DNA of 5,619 nucleotides from Verrucomicrobiales bacterium. Lineage in GTDB: Bacteria > Verrucomicrobiota > Verrucomicrobiia > Limisphaerales > Palsa-1400. Below are positions 1 to 5,619 of this stretch, in pieces. The notes below the pieces were generated by a model. The model was not told where the DNA came from, ran no database searches, and was given only the letters and a program-made list of their open reading frames with translations. The position numbers were made by a program, and so were the translations under genes. The stretch is taken from assembly GCA_028293405.1 (NCBI GenBank), contig JAQGOW010000257.1, positions 1-5,619 on the forward strand, in the 5' to 3' direction. Within the stretch, counting starts at the first letter, position 1. Every line of letters starts with the position of its first letter.

Positions 1-1
1 G

Positions 2-1111
2 CTCAGTGTTCAAAGCTCCGCCGATCCACTGGTCAAGACCTACAGCGCCTGGATTCAAGCTGCGTTCCTGATCGGCTGGGCGCTCGGCGGCGCGTTCTTC
101 GGCCGACTCGGCGACAAACTCGGACGCAGCCGCGCGCTGAGTCTCACCATTCTGACTTACGCCGCATTCACCGGCATTTCGTTTTTTGCGCAAACGTGGT
201 GGCAACTATTAATCTTCCGCTTCATCGCCGCGCTCGGCATCGGCGGCGAATGGGCCGTCGGCGCAAGTTTGCTTTCCGAAACGTGGCCCAAACATTGGCG
301 GCCATGGATCGCCGCAGTGCTGCAAAGCGGCGTCAACCTGGGAATTCTTTTTGCCTGCTACGTCGTCTATCAACTCGCCGGCCAACCCGAACGTTACGTC
401 TTCCTCGTCGGCGTGTTGCCCGCAATCATCGTCTTCTGGATCCGCCGCAACGTTCCCGAACCCAAGGAATGGTGCGAAGCCCAATTGAGCGCGGCTCCGA
501 AACCGCAGCTCCGCGACCTGTTCAAAGGCGAAATTCTCAAAACCACCATTCTCACCGTCATCGTCTGTTCGCTCACCTTGACCGGTTGGTGGGCGTTCAT
601 GTTTTGGCATCCACAACACCTGCGAAATCTTCCGCAACTCGCGACTTGGAGCGCTGCGGAAAAGCAGCAGCTTATTACGAAAATTTTCTTTCTCGTCGTC
701 GGCGTCTCTATCTTTGGTAACTACTTCTCCTCATGGGTGGCGACACTTATCGGTTATCGACGAACCATATTTCTGTCGTGCATCGCGTTCGTGTTCGCGT
801 TTTGGCAAGCGTTCCGAATTCCGCGCGGGCCCGACGAACTACAGATTTATCTGCCAATTATCGGATTCTGCTCGGGCATGTTTGGATTGTTCACCATGTA
901 CATGCCACCGCTGTTCCCAACTCTGCTGCGCACGACTGGTGCGGGATTTTGTTACAACATCGGCCGCATTGCCGCAGCCGTGGGCACAGTCGTGTTCGGC
1001 CTCTACGCGCAGGTCGGTGACTTTCGCGTCACCCTTCTCGCCATCGGCGGATTGTTCGCGCTCGCCGCCGTCGTCTCGTGGTTTCTGCCCGACCTCGCCA
1101 AAGGCGAATAG
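2..1111 (+). CDS. MFS transporter, N-terminally cut by the window edge
   Basis: The frame is open from base 2 to a TAG stop, giving 369 residues without the true start. Probably only the first transmembrane helix and the N-terminus are missing, since MFS proteins usually have 400-450 residues. The loop between helices 2 and 3 carries the MFS signature G34-R-L-G-D38-K-L-G-R42. Helix 4 has R73 followed by a G-I-G-G-E-W motif (residues 79-84), typical of the sugar/metabolite:H+ symporter branch. Residues 131-148 (helix 6), 180-200, 228-250, 255-270, 282-300 and 343-361 are strongly hydrophobic. The second half has the 'PTLLRTTGAGF.YNIGR' pattern (306-322) of the same branch. It should act in the inner membrane as a proton-coupled importer. 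The substrate cannot be read from sequence; sialate, aromatic-acid or sugar transporters are the closest types I recall. An internal TTG at 269 is not a start, because the frame is coding well upstream of it. Confidence 0.94.
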   Translation, partial: LSVQSSADPLVKTYSAWIQAAFLIGWALGGAFFGRLGDKLGRSRALSLTILTYAAFTGISFFAQTWWQLLIFRFIAALGIGGEWAVGASLLSETWPKHWRPWIAAVLQSGVNLGILFACYVVYQLAGQPERYVFLVGVLPAIIVFWIRRNVPEPKEWCEAQLSAAPKPQLRDLFKGEILKTTILTVIVCSLTLTGWWAFMFWHPQHLRNLPQLATWSAAEKQQLITKIFFLVVGVSIFGNYFSSWVATLIGYRRTIFLSCIAFVFAFWQAFRIPRGPDELQIYLPIIGFCSGMFGLFTMYMPPLFPTLLRTTGAGFCYNIGRIAAAVGTVVFGLYAQVGDFRVTLLAIGGLFALAAVVSWFLPDLAKGE

Positions 1112-1116
1112 CCCCT

Positions 1117-2541
1117 CTATTTATACGTCACCGGGCCGAAGTATTCGTACTTGTCCAAATGATCGTCGTCGTGGCTCATACGCGGGTCTCCCGTACGCAT
1201 CAACCAACTGTCCAACTTCTCCCGCATTTCTTTCTTAGCCGCGGCGTATTCGGCGCGGTCGGCGACGTTCGTCAATTGATTAGGATCTTTGTGTAAATCG
1301 TAGAGTTCGTCAGCGGGACGTTTTGCAAAATCCCATTGAAAGAACGGCTGTTTTTTTGTGTCAATGATTTCATGTTTCGTCGGGCCATCGTCGCAATCCC
1401 CGAATGGTCCAACCGAAACGTATCTCTCCGGATCGCCTGCCGGCCAGCGGTCGGGACGCAAATTATGGATATATAGATAATCATCATTTCGCACCGCGCG
1501 CGCGGGATAGCTGAGGTCACCTTTGCGAGCGTTGGCGTGCCGCTCGCGTTCGAGGAACACGGTGTTGCGGCCGGGTTGCGTTTGCCCTTTCAGTAATGGC
1601 ACCCAACTTTGTCCAGTCATGTAGGCGAACGGGTGAATGCCGGCGATGTCAACAAACGTCGGTGCAATGTCGTAAAGATTTACGAAGGCATCGATGGTGG
1701 TTCCGGGTTTAACAATGCCCGGCCAACGGACAGCCAACGGTTGGCGCGTGCCGGCATCGTGGAGGTTTGCTTTCCCGCGCGGAAACGGCCAGCCATTATC
1801 ACCGCTGACCACGACGACCGTGTTAGTCGCGAACCCGTGTTCTTCGAGGAGCTTCAAGCATTCGCCCAATTGCCGATCGAACTGCTGCGCCGCTTCGTAG
1901 TAATCCAGAATATCGCTACGCGTCTCCTTCGTGTCCGGCCAAAACGGCGGAACTTTTACGTCTTCGAGTTTCATCCCAGCCGCAAGGCCCTGCCCTTTTT
2001 TATAAGGTCGATGCGGATAGTGACTGCCGAACCAGAAGCAAAATGGTTTATCCTTCGGAACCGTTTTCAGGAACCCTTCAAAACTCTTAAAGTTCGGTCC
2101 CGCCGGATTGCGAGTGCGGTCGCCCGCTTGGAAGTTGCCGGGAGCCCAACCTTTCCCGGTAAAGCCTACAACGTAACCGTCGCGTTCCAAAATATTAGGA
2201 TAGACAGCAAACTCTTTAGGCAAAAAACCGTAGAGATTAGAGCCTTCGCGAAGCTGATGAATCGGCCGACCCGTCAGCATGGCCGCCCGAGACGGCGTGC
2301 AACTCGGTGCCGCCGAAAAAGCATGGCTGAACAGCGCACCTTCACGGGCAACGCGATCGAAATTAGGTGTATGAATGACCTTGTCCCCATAAACGCCCGC
2401 ATGCGGGTAAGACCAATCATCCGCGAGGCAATAAAGGATATTCGGTCGCGGCGCGGCCTGCTCTGCACCAGTCGCGAGCAGCGGCGAAATGAGAGCCAGA
2501 GCCCAAAGGATCGTTCGAGTCGTTTTCAACAGGCAGTGCAT
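1117..2541 (-). CDS. Secreted type I sulfatase, sulfamidase (heparan N-sulfatase)-like
   Basis: This 474-residue protein belongs to the formylglycine-dependent sulfatases, which hydrolyse sulfate esters or sulfamates. Residues 1-26 form a signal peptide with likely cleavage after A26, so it acts in the periplasm or outside. The Ca2+ pocket is supplied by D41-D42 and by D248-N249 in 'SGDNG'. C81-T-P-S-R85 is the C-x-P-S-R motif whose cysteine is converted to formylglycine, followed by 'AAMLTGR'. K130, H174 and H177 ('SHYPHRPY') and K257 are placed as expected for catalytic residues. The 'SGDNGWPFPRGKANL' stretch resembles the equivalent segment of human sulfamidase (SGSH), suggesting subfamily S1_8, but the true substrate is unproven. 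'ELYDLHKDPNQLTNVA' near 412-427 is the usual C-terminal sulfatase motif. The ATG is chosen because it directly precedes the signal peptide. The only SD-like string, at 2566-2572, is 24 nt away, too far to be useful. The gene is convergent with the transporter. Confidence 0.96.
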   Translation of the reverse strand: MHCLLKTTRTILWALALISPLLATGAEQAAPRPNILYCLADDWSYPHAGVYGDKVIHTPNFDRVAREGALFSHAFSAAPSCTPSRAAMLTGRPIHQLREGSNLYGFLPKEFAVYPNILERDGYVVGFTGKGWAPGNFQAGDRTRNPAGPNFKSFEGFLKTVPKDKPFCFWFGSHYPHRPYKKGQGLAAGMKLEDVKVPPFWPDTKETRSDILDYYEAAQQFDRQLGECLKLLEEHGFATNTVVVVSGDNGWPFPRGKANLHDAGTRQPLAVRWPGIVKPGTTIDAFVNLYDIAPTFVDIAGIHPFAYMTGQSWVPLLKGQTQPGRNTVFLERERHANARKGDLSYPARAVRNDDYLYIHNLRPDRWPAGDPERYVSVGPFGDCDDGPTKHEIIDTKKQPFFQWDFAKRPADELYDLHKDPNQLTNVADRAEYAAAKKEMREKLDSWLMRTGDPRMSHDDDHLDKYEYFGPVTYK

Positions 2542-2632
2542 ACTTAATCGTTTACAGAAACCGAACCCCTCCGTGCGAGTTATTTCGACACAAACACTAG
2601 ACTCACAGCGGTGATTAAAAAATCCTACGCGC

Positions 2633-2660
2633 TTGACAACTGTCGTGACTTCACTACAAT
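2633..2660 (+). promoter_or_regulatory. Near-consensus sigma70-type promoter
   Basis: TTGACA at 2633-2638 is a perfect -35 box. A 16-bp spacer leads to TACAAT at 2655-2660, a 5-of-6 match to the -10 box. The predicted start of transcription is near 2667. A small inverted repeat, GACA-AC-TGTC (2635-2644), overlaps the -35 box and could be an operator half-site pair, though it is short enough to be chance. The promoter is about 340 nt upstream of the nuclease start, so it drives either a long structured leader or a separate small RNA. Confidence 0.6.
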
Positions 2661-2753
2661 GGACTAACCATTGCTAAATAGGCAGCTATTCGGTCAAAAC
2701 CCGAAATATGATCTTTGAAAACGAAACTGAACGGTCAAACAGTTTAATAAAGC

Positions 2754-2781
2754 CGAGGTTCCGCGAGCAGCCCGAACCTTG
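2754..2781 (+). other. 8-bp hairpin with a 12-nt loop
   Basis: C2754 and G2755 plus AGGTTC (2756-2761) pair with GAACCT (2774-2779), T2780 and G2781; one pair is G-U. The loop is 2762-2773. The distal arm overlaps AACCTTGC (2775-2782), which is complementary to both GCAAGGTT copies of the downstream repeat array, so this stem would be mutually exclusive with long-range pairing. Confidence 0.45.
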
Positions 2782-2840
2782 CAACTGGGGGAAAAAAACT
2801 GGTATAGGTGAAGTTTGGACAACCTTAAGCTCATCATCCC

Positions 2841-2931
2841 GCAAGGTTAGCGCAAGGCTTTGTTAGGTCAGCGCGCGGTCTTGCGCGGTTATGCAAGCCT
2901 TCGCGCGGTCTCGCAAGGTTGAAGCTCGGTG
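2841..2931 (+). repeat. Degenerate octamer array with 10-11 bp period
   Basis: Octamers resembling GC-(A/G)-(A/C)-GG-(T/C)-(T/C) begin at 2841 (gcaaggtt), 2852 (gcaaggct), 2862 (gttaggtc, weak), 2873 (gcgcggtc), 2883 (gcgcggtt), 2893 (gcaagcct), 2903 (gcgcggtc), 2913 (gcaaggtt) and 2924 (gctcggtg, weak). Steps are 11, 10, 11, 10, 10, 10, 10 and 11 bp, close to one DNA helical turn. The 10-mer cgcgcggtct is exact at 2872-2881 and 2902-2911, and gcaaggtt is exact at 2841 and 2913. Because units vary between A-rich and CG-rich cores and include one near-reversed copy (gcaagcct), parts of the array can also fold on themselves. The function is unknown. Confidence 0.65.
2850..2906 (+). other. Long bulged hairpin inside the repeat array
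   Basis: GCGC (2850-2853) plus AAGGCTT (2854-2860) pair with AAGCCTT (2895-2901) plus GCGC (2903-2906), leaving C2902 bulged, for 11 bp in total. Within the loop, CGCGC (2872-2876) can pair with GCGCG (2883-2887) around a 6-nt loop. The structure could form in RNA or as a DNA cruciform. It partly follows from the repeat composition, so the pairing may be incidental. Confidence 0.4.
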
Positions 2932-2945
2932 TTCGAGCTTTCAAT
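2921..2945 (+). terminator. Terminator-like hairpin
   Basis: AAGCTCG (2922-2928) pairs with CGAGCTT (2934-2940) around a 5-nt loop, and G2921 can wobble with T2941. The stem is followed by only a short T-rich tail (TTTC, then AATTGATT), so it is a weak intrinsic terminator at best. Its position after the repeat array and just before a second possible promoter would suit the 3' end of a small RNA. It might instead be a leader hairpin. Confidence 0.35.
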
Positions 2946-2973
2946 TGATTGGCGCGCCTATAGCTGTTATACA
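2945..2973 (+). promoter_or_regulatory. Possible nuclease-proximal promoter
   Basis: TTGATT (2945-2950), a 17-bp spacer and TATACA (2968-2973) give 4-of-6 matches at each box, which is a weak score. The predicted start is near 2980, giving a leader of about 30 nt before the nuclease ATG. The spacer contains the 8-bp palindrome GGCGCGCC (2951-2958), and TCAATTGA (2941-2948) overlaps the -35 box; either could be a protein-binding site. If this promoter is inactive, the nuclease must be read from the promoter at 2633-2660. Confidence 0.3.
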
Positions 2974-3009
2974 GAAGAACGGACCACGTCCAGGGTCTCC
3001 GGTTGAATA

Positions 3010-4065
3010 ATGAAGAAATTTTGTGCCTTCGTTTTAGCGATTCTATCGCTCGTCCCCTGCTCTCGTGCCTGGAACGCAGAGGGGCACATGGTCGTCGCCC
3101 AAATCGCTTACAATCATCTCACTGCTTCCGTCCGCTCCAACTGTGATGCATTGATCGCGGTACCCCTGACCTATACGAATACCGGAACATCGAATTTCAT
3201 CACCGCAGCGTGTTGGGCCGATGATTTCAAAGCAAATCTGGGAACGGGAGTCTGGCATTATATCGATATCCCGTTCAGCCTCGACGGCACCCCGACGAAT
3301 GGGGTCTCAGCCGATTCATTTGATGTGGTGAGAGCGATTAATCAATGCGTGCAAGCGCTCGGGAACCCTTCGACGACGCAGAGCAATCAGGCCGTTTATT
3401 TGCGCTATTTGCTGCACTTCGTCGGAGATATCCATCAACCGCTCCACGCCTCAACGGCAGTTTTTGCCAGCGCGACCAGCGGCGACGCCGGAGGCAACGG
3501 CTTTATTATCACAGGGTATGGCGGTGAGTTACACGCGCTTTGGGATCAAGGTGGCGGGTATGTTTCAGCATCGGTTCCTCGGCCTCTCAGCACGTCCGGT
3601 AAAACGACCTTGAGCAATAAGGTGGCGGTAATTGAAGCTGATTATCCTTACGTGTCGAATGCAGGCGCATTTCCGGACCCGATGACTTGGGCAATGGAAG
3701 GCTACAATCTCGCGCAGACCGTAGCTTATGTCGGCATCAATCAAGGCGACGCACCCACGAGCAGTTATACGAACGCAGCGCAGCACACGGCAGAAAGCAG
3801 GCTCGCGCTGGCCGGACATCGTCTCGCGGATTTGTTGAACACGCTGTTTACGGTTTACCCGACCACGTTACAACTGAGCGCGGCAAGCACAGGGAGTATG
3901 AGCTTTTCGTGGAACGCAGTTCCCGGCCGGACGTACAAGGTGCAGCGCAAACAGAATCTCGACGATACGTGGGTGACTGTCGCCGTCGTCACTCCGAAAT
4001 CTGGCACCGCCACTTACAGCGAAGTCGCGGGAACGACGACGAGATTCTACCAGGTGACGCAGTAA
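3010..4065 (+). CDS. Secreted S1/P1-type zinc nuclease with C-terminal beta module
   Basis: This 351-residue protein has a signal peptide (residues 1-20) with cleavage after A20 in 'CSRA'. That leaves W21 as the mature N-terminus, which S1/P1 nucleases require because the terminal tryptophan binds zinc. Matching recalled P1 nuclease, the nine trinuclear-zinc ligands are W21, H26, D71 ('CWADD'), H83 ('WHYIDIP'), H136, D140 and H146 ('LLHFVGDIHQPLH'), and H175 and D179 ('ELHALWD'). It should therefore cleave single-stranded DNA/RNA and 3'-nucleotides outside the cytoplasm. The catalytic domain ends near residue 284. Residues 286-351 add a small predicted beta-rich module with 'FSWNAVPGRTYKVQRKQNL' and a final 'TTTRFYQVTQ', seen on many verrucomicrobial exported proteins and probably a surface, sorting or binding domain. 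The ATG is fixed by the signal peptide; no SD is evident. Confidence 0.95.
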   Translation: MKKFCAFVLAILSLVPCSRAWNAEGHMVVAQIAYNHLTASVRSNCDALIAVPLTYTNTGTSNFITAACWADDFKANLGTGVWHYIDIPFSLDGTPTNGVSADSFDVVRAINQCVQALGNPSTTQSNQAVYLRYLLHFVGDIHQPLHASTAVFASATSGDAGGNGFIITGYGGELHALWDQGGGYVSASVPRPLSTSGKTTLSNKVAVIEADYPYVSNAGAFPDPMTWAMEGYNLAQTVAYVGINQGDAPTSSYTNAAQHTAESRLALAGHRLADLLNTLFTVYPTTLQLSAASTGSMSFSWNAVPGRTYKVQRKQNLDDTWVTVAVVTPKSGTATYSEVAGTTTRFYQVTQ

Positions 4066-4087
4066 GCGCCTGTTGAACCACAGCTTT

Positions 4088-4103
4088 CATGGTAAATTCC
4101 ATG
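4088..4103 (+). promoter_or_regulatory. Inverted repeat just before the PRTase start codon
   Basis: CATGG (4088-4092) and CCATG (4099-4103) form a 5-bp stem with loop TAAATT, ending 2 nt before the ATG at 4106. It occupies the place where a ribosome binding site would be, and no SD is visible there. It may affect initiation or be a small operator; at 5 bp, chance is a real alternative. Confidence 0.25.
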
Positions 4104-4105
4104 CG

Positions 4106-5619
4106 ATGAAAGTCTACGGGGATGCGGAGGAGGAAGTTTCACTTTCAGACTTACTGGGTCGGCTTGACCGACAAATCCGTTCTACCGATTTTCACAACTT
4201 GGAAAGTGTTCGAGCTCTTTTGATTGAGGCCGGACAAGTCGAACAGGCAGTTGCCGATGCAGAGGAGCAAGTCGGGACGGAATTGGTACAGCAAGCAGTG
4301 GAAACAACGGATTGGGCCGCGAAGATCTTTTGTGCGTTGTATTTTGGAATAGCGCCTGACGTTCGTCCAAAACCTTCGCCGACCTCAAAGCAATCGGCGT
4401 GTTTAAAGGTCAAAACTCCGGAGGGGTTCGCCTTTTATGCGTTGTATCCCGAACAATATTGCACATCGACGGTGCGTTGGGCGGAACAACAAAGAGACAA
4501 ATCGGCAGTTGTCATTGGGCTGAGAAGTATCGGGACGACTTTGTCTGCGGTGATCAACGCTACTTTGCGCCTAAAGGGATGGGACTGCACGCGTGTGGCA
4601 GTGCGGGCGAGCGGACATCCGTTTGAGCGCACGGTGGAACTGCCGGATGCGCCGCGAGCACAGTGGGCTCTTGTTGTGGATGAAGGCCCCGGAATTTCGG
4701 GGTCATCGATGGCTGGTGTGGCGCAGGCATTGGAACGAAAAGGATTCGCTGCGAATCAAATCGTGTTCTTTCCCGCTCATGAAAATGGACCGGGAAATGC
4801 AGCGTCAGAGAAGGTACGGTCGTGGTGGGAACGCGTTGAGAGTGTCACGACTCGATTGGCCGACACAAAGTGGAGTCAATCAACATTGCGCGAGCAGTTG
4901 ATCGAAGCGAGCAGCGAATTATTGCCAATAACCGCAGACCGCGACGTGCGTGCTCCAGTTTTGGAGGATTGCAGCGGTGGGTTGTGGCGATGGTTTGCCT
5001 TTCGCCACGAAGCGCAATGGCCAGCGGTGGCGTCGCAGTTTGAGCGGATGAAGTTTTTGTATCGAGCAGAGTCAGGCTCTTTGTTGTGGAAGTTTCTTGG
5101 GTTGGCTCCCGGTCGCGCCGATAGCGAATTAGCGAGCATGCGCAAACGCGCGAAACACACGAACTCCCCTGCTCCACTTCGGATGTGCAACGGTTTTGTG
5201 GCGATGCCGTGGATCGAAGGCGAGCGGCTGACGAGTGATCGTGCCGACGAAATGTTGCAAACGTTGGCGCGTTATATCGCCGACAGCGTGCAGGAACCGT
5301 TGGCGCGAAAAAAGGCTTCGGAATCGACGCGACGGATTGCGGATATGACCGCGTTCAATTTGCGCGAGGCATTAGGCGCTGGTTGGCCGCCGAGTCTTGA
5401 CCGGTTCGTCCGACGGTTTCGACCGGCATTGCATGTGCCGTGCTACGGTGATGGGCGCATGGCTCCGCACGAGTGGGTGCGAACGAGTGAGGCGAAGGTT
5501 CTCAAAACCGATTCCGTCGGACACGATTGTGATCACACGCTCATCGGGCAACAAGCGGTTCACTGGGATGTGGCCGGTGTGATTGTGGAATGGGGTTTGA
5601 ATGACGCGCAGGTGGAGCA
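4106..5619 (+). CDS. PRTase domain fused to APH/kinase-like domain, C-terminus cut
   Basis: The frame is open from ATG 4106 to the window edge (504 residues, no stop). Residues 1-100 are mostly helical and acidic. Residues 105-126 ('PEGFAFYALYPEQY...') lead into a type I PRTase fold: 'VVIGLRSIGTTLSA' (135-148) resembles the pyrophosphate loop, and 'ALVVDEGPGISGSS' (188-201) is the PRPP-binding loop, with D192-E193 as the acidic pair and S198-G-S-S201 for T-G-x-T. Residues 292-504 look like a divergent APH-type kinase: 'FLYRAESGSLLWKFLGL' (317-333) with K329 as a possible ATP-binding lysine, 'GFVAMPWIEGERL' (363-375) as a hinge, 'YGDGRMAPHEW' (447-457) as a catalytic loop, D469 as a metal ligand and 'HWDVAG' (486-491). 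There is no signal peptide or membrane helix, so it should be cytoplasmic. It starts 40 bp after the nuclease on the same strand. No SD is present; a TTG at 4073 is an alternative start. I cannot name the substrate or family. Confidence 0.87.
   Translation, partial: MKVYGDAEEEVSLSDLLGRLDRQIRSTDFHNLESVRALLIEAGQVEQAVADAEEQVGTELVQQAVETTDWAAKIFCALYFGIAPDVRPKPSPTSKQSACLKVKTPEGFAFYALYPEQYCTSTVRWAEQQRDKSAVVIGLRSIGTTLSAVINATLRLKGWDCTRVAVRASGHPFERTVELPDAPRAQWALVVDEGPGISGSSMAGVAQALERKGFAANQIVFFPAHENGPGNAASEKVRSWWERVESVTTRLADTKWSQSTLREQLIEASSELLPITADRDVRAPVLEDCSGGLWRWFAFRHEAQWPAVASQFERMKFLYRAESGSLLWKFLGLAPGRADSELASMRKRAKHTNSPAPLRMCNGFVAMPWIEGERLTSDRADEMLQTLARYIADSVQEPLARKKASESTRRIADMTAFNLREALGAGWPPSLDRFVRRFRPALHVPCYGDGRMAPHEWVRTSEAKVLKTDSVGHDCDHTLIGQQAVHWDVAGVIVEWGLNDAQVE

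Larger units (their letters stand above)
2667..2945 (+). ncRNA. Candidate structured small RNA or long leader
   Basis: This is an inference from layout: a strong promoter upstream, no credible protein gene inside, several stable hairpins, and a terminator-like hairpin at the end. AGGTTC (2756-2761) pairs with GAACCT (2774-2779), extended by a G-U and a C-G pair. AACCTT (2821-2826) can pair with AAGGTT (2843-2848). AACCTTGC (2775-2782) can also pair with either GCAAGGTT copy (2841-2848 or 2913-2920), so the folds compete, as in a switch. A bulged stem of about 11 bp joins 2850-2860 to 2895-2906. I recognise no known RNA family, and the boundaries are approximate. Confidence 0.28.
2542..3009. 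other. 468-bp non-coding gap between divergent genes
   Basis: This gap separates the divergently transcribed sulfatase and nuclease genes. I find no convincing protein gene in it. The first 90 bases show nothing clear beyond the SD-like CCCTCC complement at 2566-2572. I could not find a good sulfatase promoter on the - strand. From 2633 onward there is a strong + strand promoter, several hairpins, a phased repeat array and a terminator-like hairpin, each listed separately. The gap is long for a compact bacterial region and is the densest stretch of unexplained structure in the window. Confidence 0.8.

Noticed and set aside
196..720. 174-codon + strand frame within the transporter
   Set aside because: Its product is Arg-rich and low in sense. 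The overlapping frame encodes conserved MFS motifs and membrane helices.
1609..2547. 312-codon + strand reading frame opposite the sulfatase
   Set aside because: It is fully antisense to a gene with clear catalytic motifs and signal peptide. Its translation is rich in Arg, with no recognisable domain.
2566..2572. Shine-Dalgarno for the sulfatase (GGAGGGG on the - strand)
   Set aside because: It is 24 nt from the ATG, and no in-frame start codon sits at a proper distance, so it is probably chance.
2708..2866. 52-codon + strand frame in the gap (ATG at 2708)
   Set aside because: It has no SD and no recognisable protein features, and it runs into the repeat array. It could be a leader peptide of the candidate RNA, but nothing supports that.
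2841..2931. CRISPR array
   Set aside because: The units are 8 bp, degenerate and spaced by 2-3 bp, with no unique spacers of CRISPR length and no cas genes in the window.
3049..3060. Lipoprotein signal (L-V-P-C, residues 14-17) in the nuclease
   Set aside because: Proline before the cysteine does not fit a lipobox. Cleavage after A20 instead yields the N-terminal Trp that S1/P1 nucleases need.
4399..4901. Short + strand frames overlapping the PRTase gene (4399-4626, 4593-4901)
   Set aside because: They lie inside a continuous 504-codon frame with PRPP-binding motifs, so they are frame shadows.

Overview
The window looks like a piece of a Verrucomicrobia-type chromosome (Pedosphaera/Opitutus-like; Planctomycetes is the main alternative). 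This is inferred from three things: a secreted formylglycine-type sulfatase, a secreted S1/P1 nuclease with a C-terminal 'SWxAxPGRTYxVQ...LxDTW...FYQV' module of the kind common at the ends of verrucomicrobial exported proteins, and start codons that lack a usable Shine-Dalgarno sequence. No ribosomal or phylogenetic marker is present, so the assignment is tentative.

Layout: (1) 2-1111, + strand, the C-terminal part of a major facilitator superfamily (MFS) transporter whose start lies outside the window. (2) 1117-2541, - strand, a complete exported sulfatase resembling heparan N-sulfatase/sulfamidase, convergent with the transporter across only 5 bp. (3) 2542-3009, a 468-bp non-coding gap. 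It holds a near-consensus sigma70-type promoter, a set of possible RNA hairpins, and an array of degenerate octamers repeated every 10-11 bp, ending in a terminator-like hairpin. (4) 3010-4065, + strand, a complete secreted S1/P1-type nuclease with all nine expected zinc ligands. (5) 4106-5619, + strand, a long reading frame open to the end of the window. It encodes a phosphoribosyltransferase (PRTase) domain followed by what looks like a divergent aminoglycoside-phosphotransferase (APH)-like kinase domain.

The sulfatase, transporter and nuclease fit a scavenging lifestyle: desulfating glycans or sulfamates, importing small solutes, and degrading nucleic acid outside the cytoplasm. Nothing in the sequence proves a shared pathway. 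The PRTase/kinase-like protein is cytoplasmic in appearance and functionally unassigned. It lies 40 bp downstream of the nuclease on the same strand and could be co-transcribed with it. The two most unusual items are this two-domain protein and the helically phased repeat array in the gap before the nuclease.
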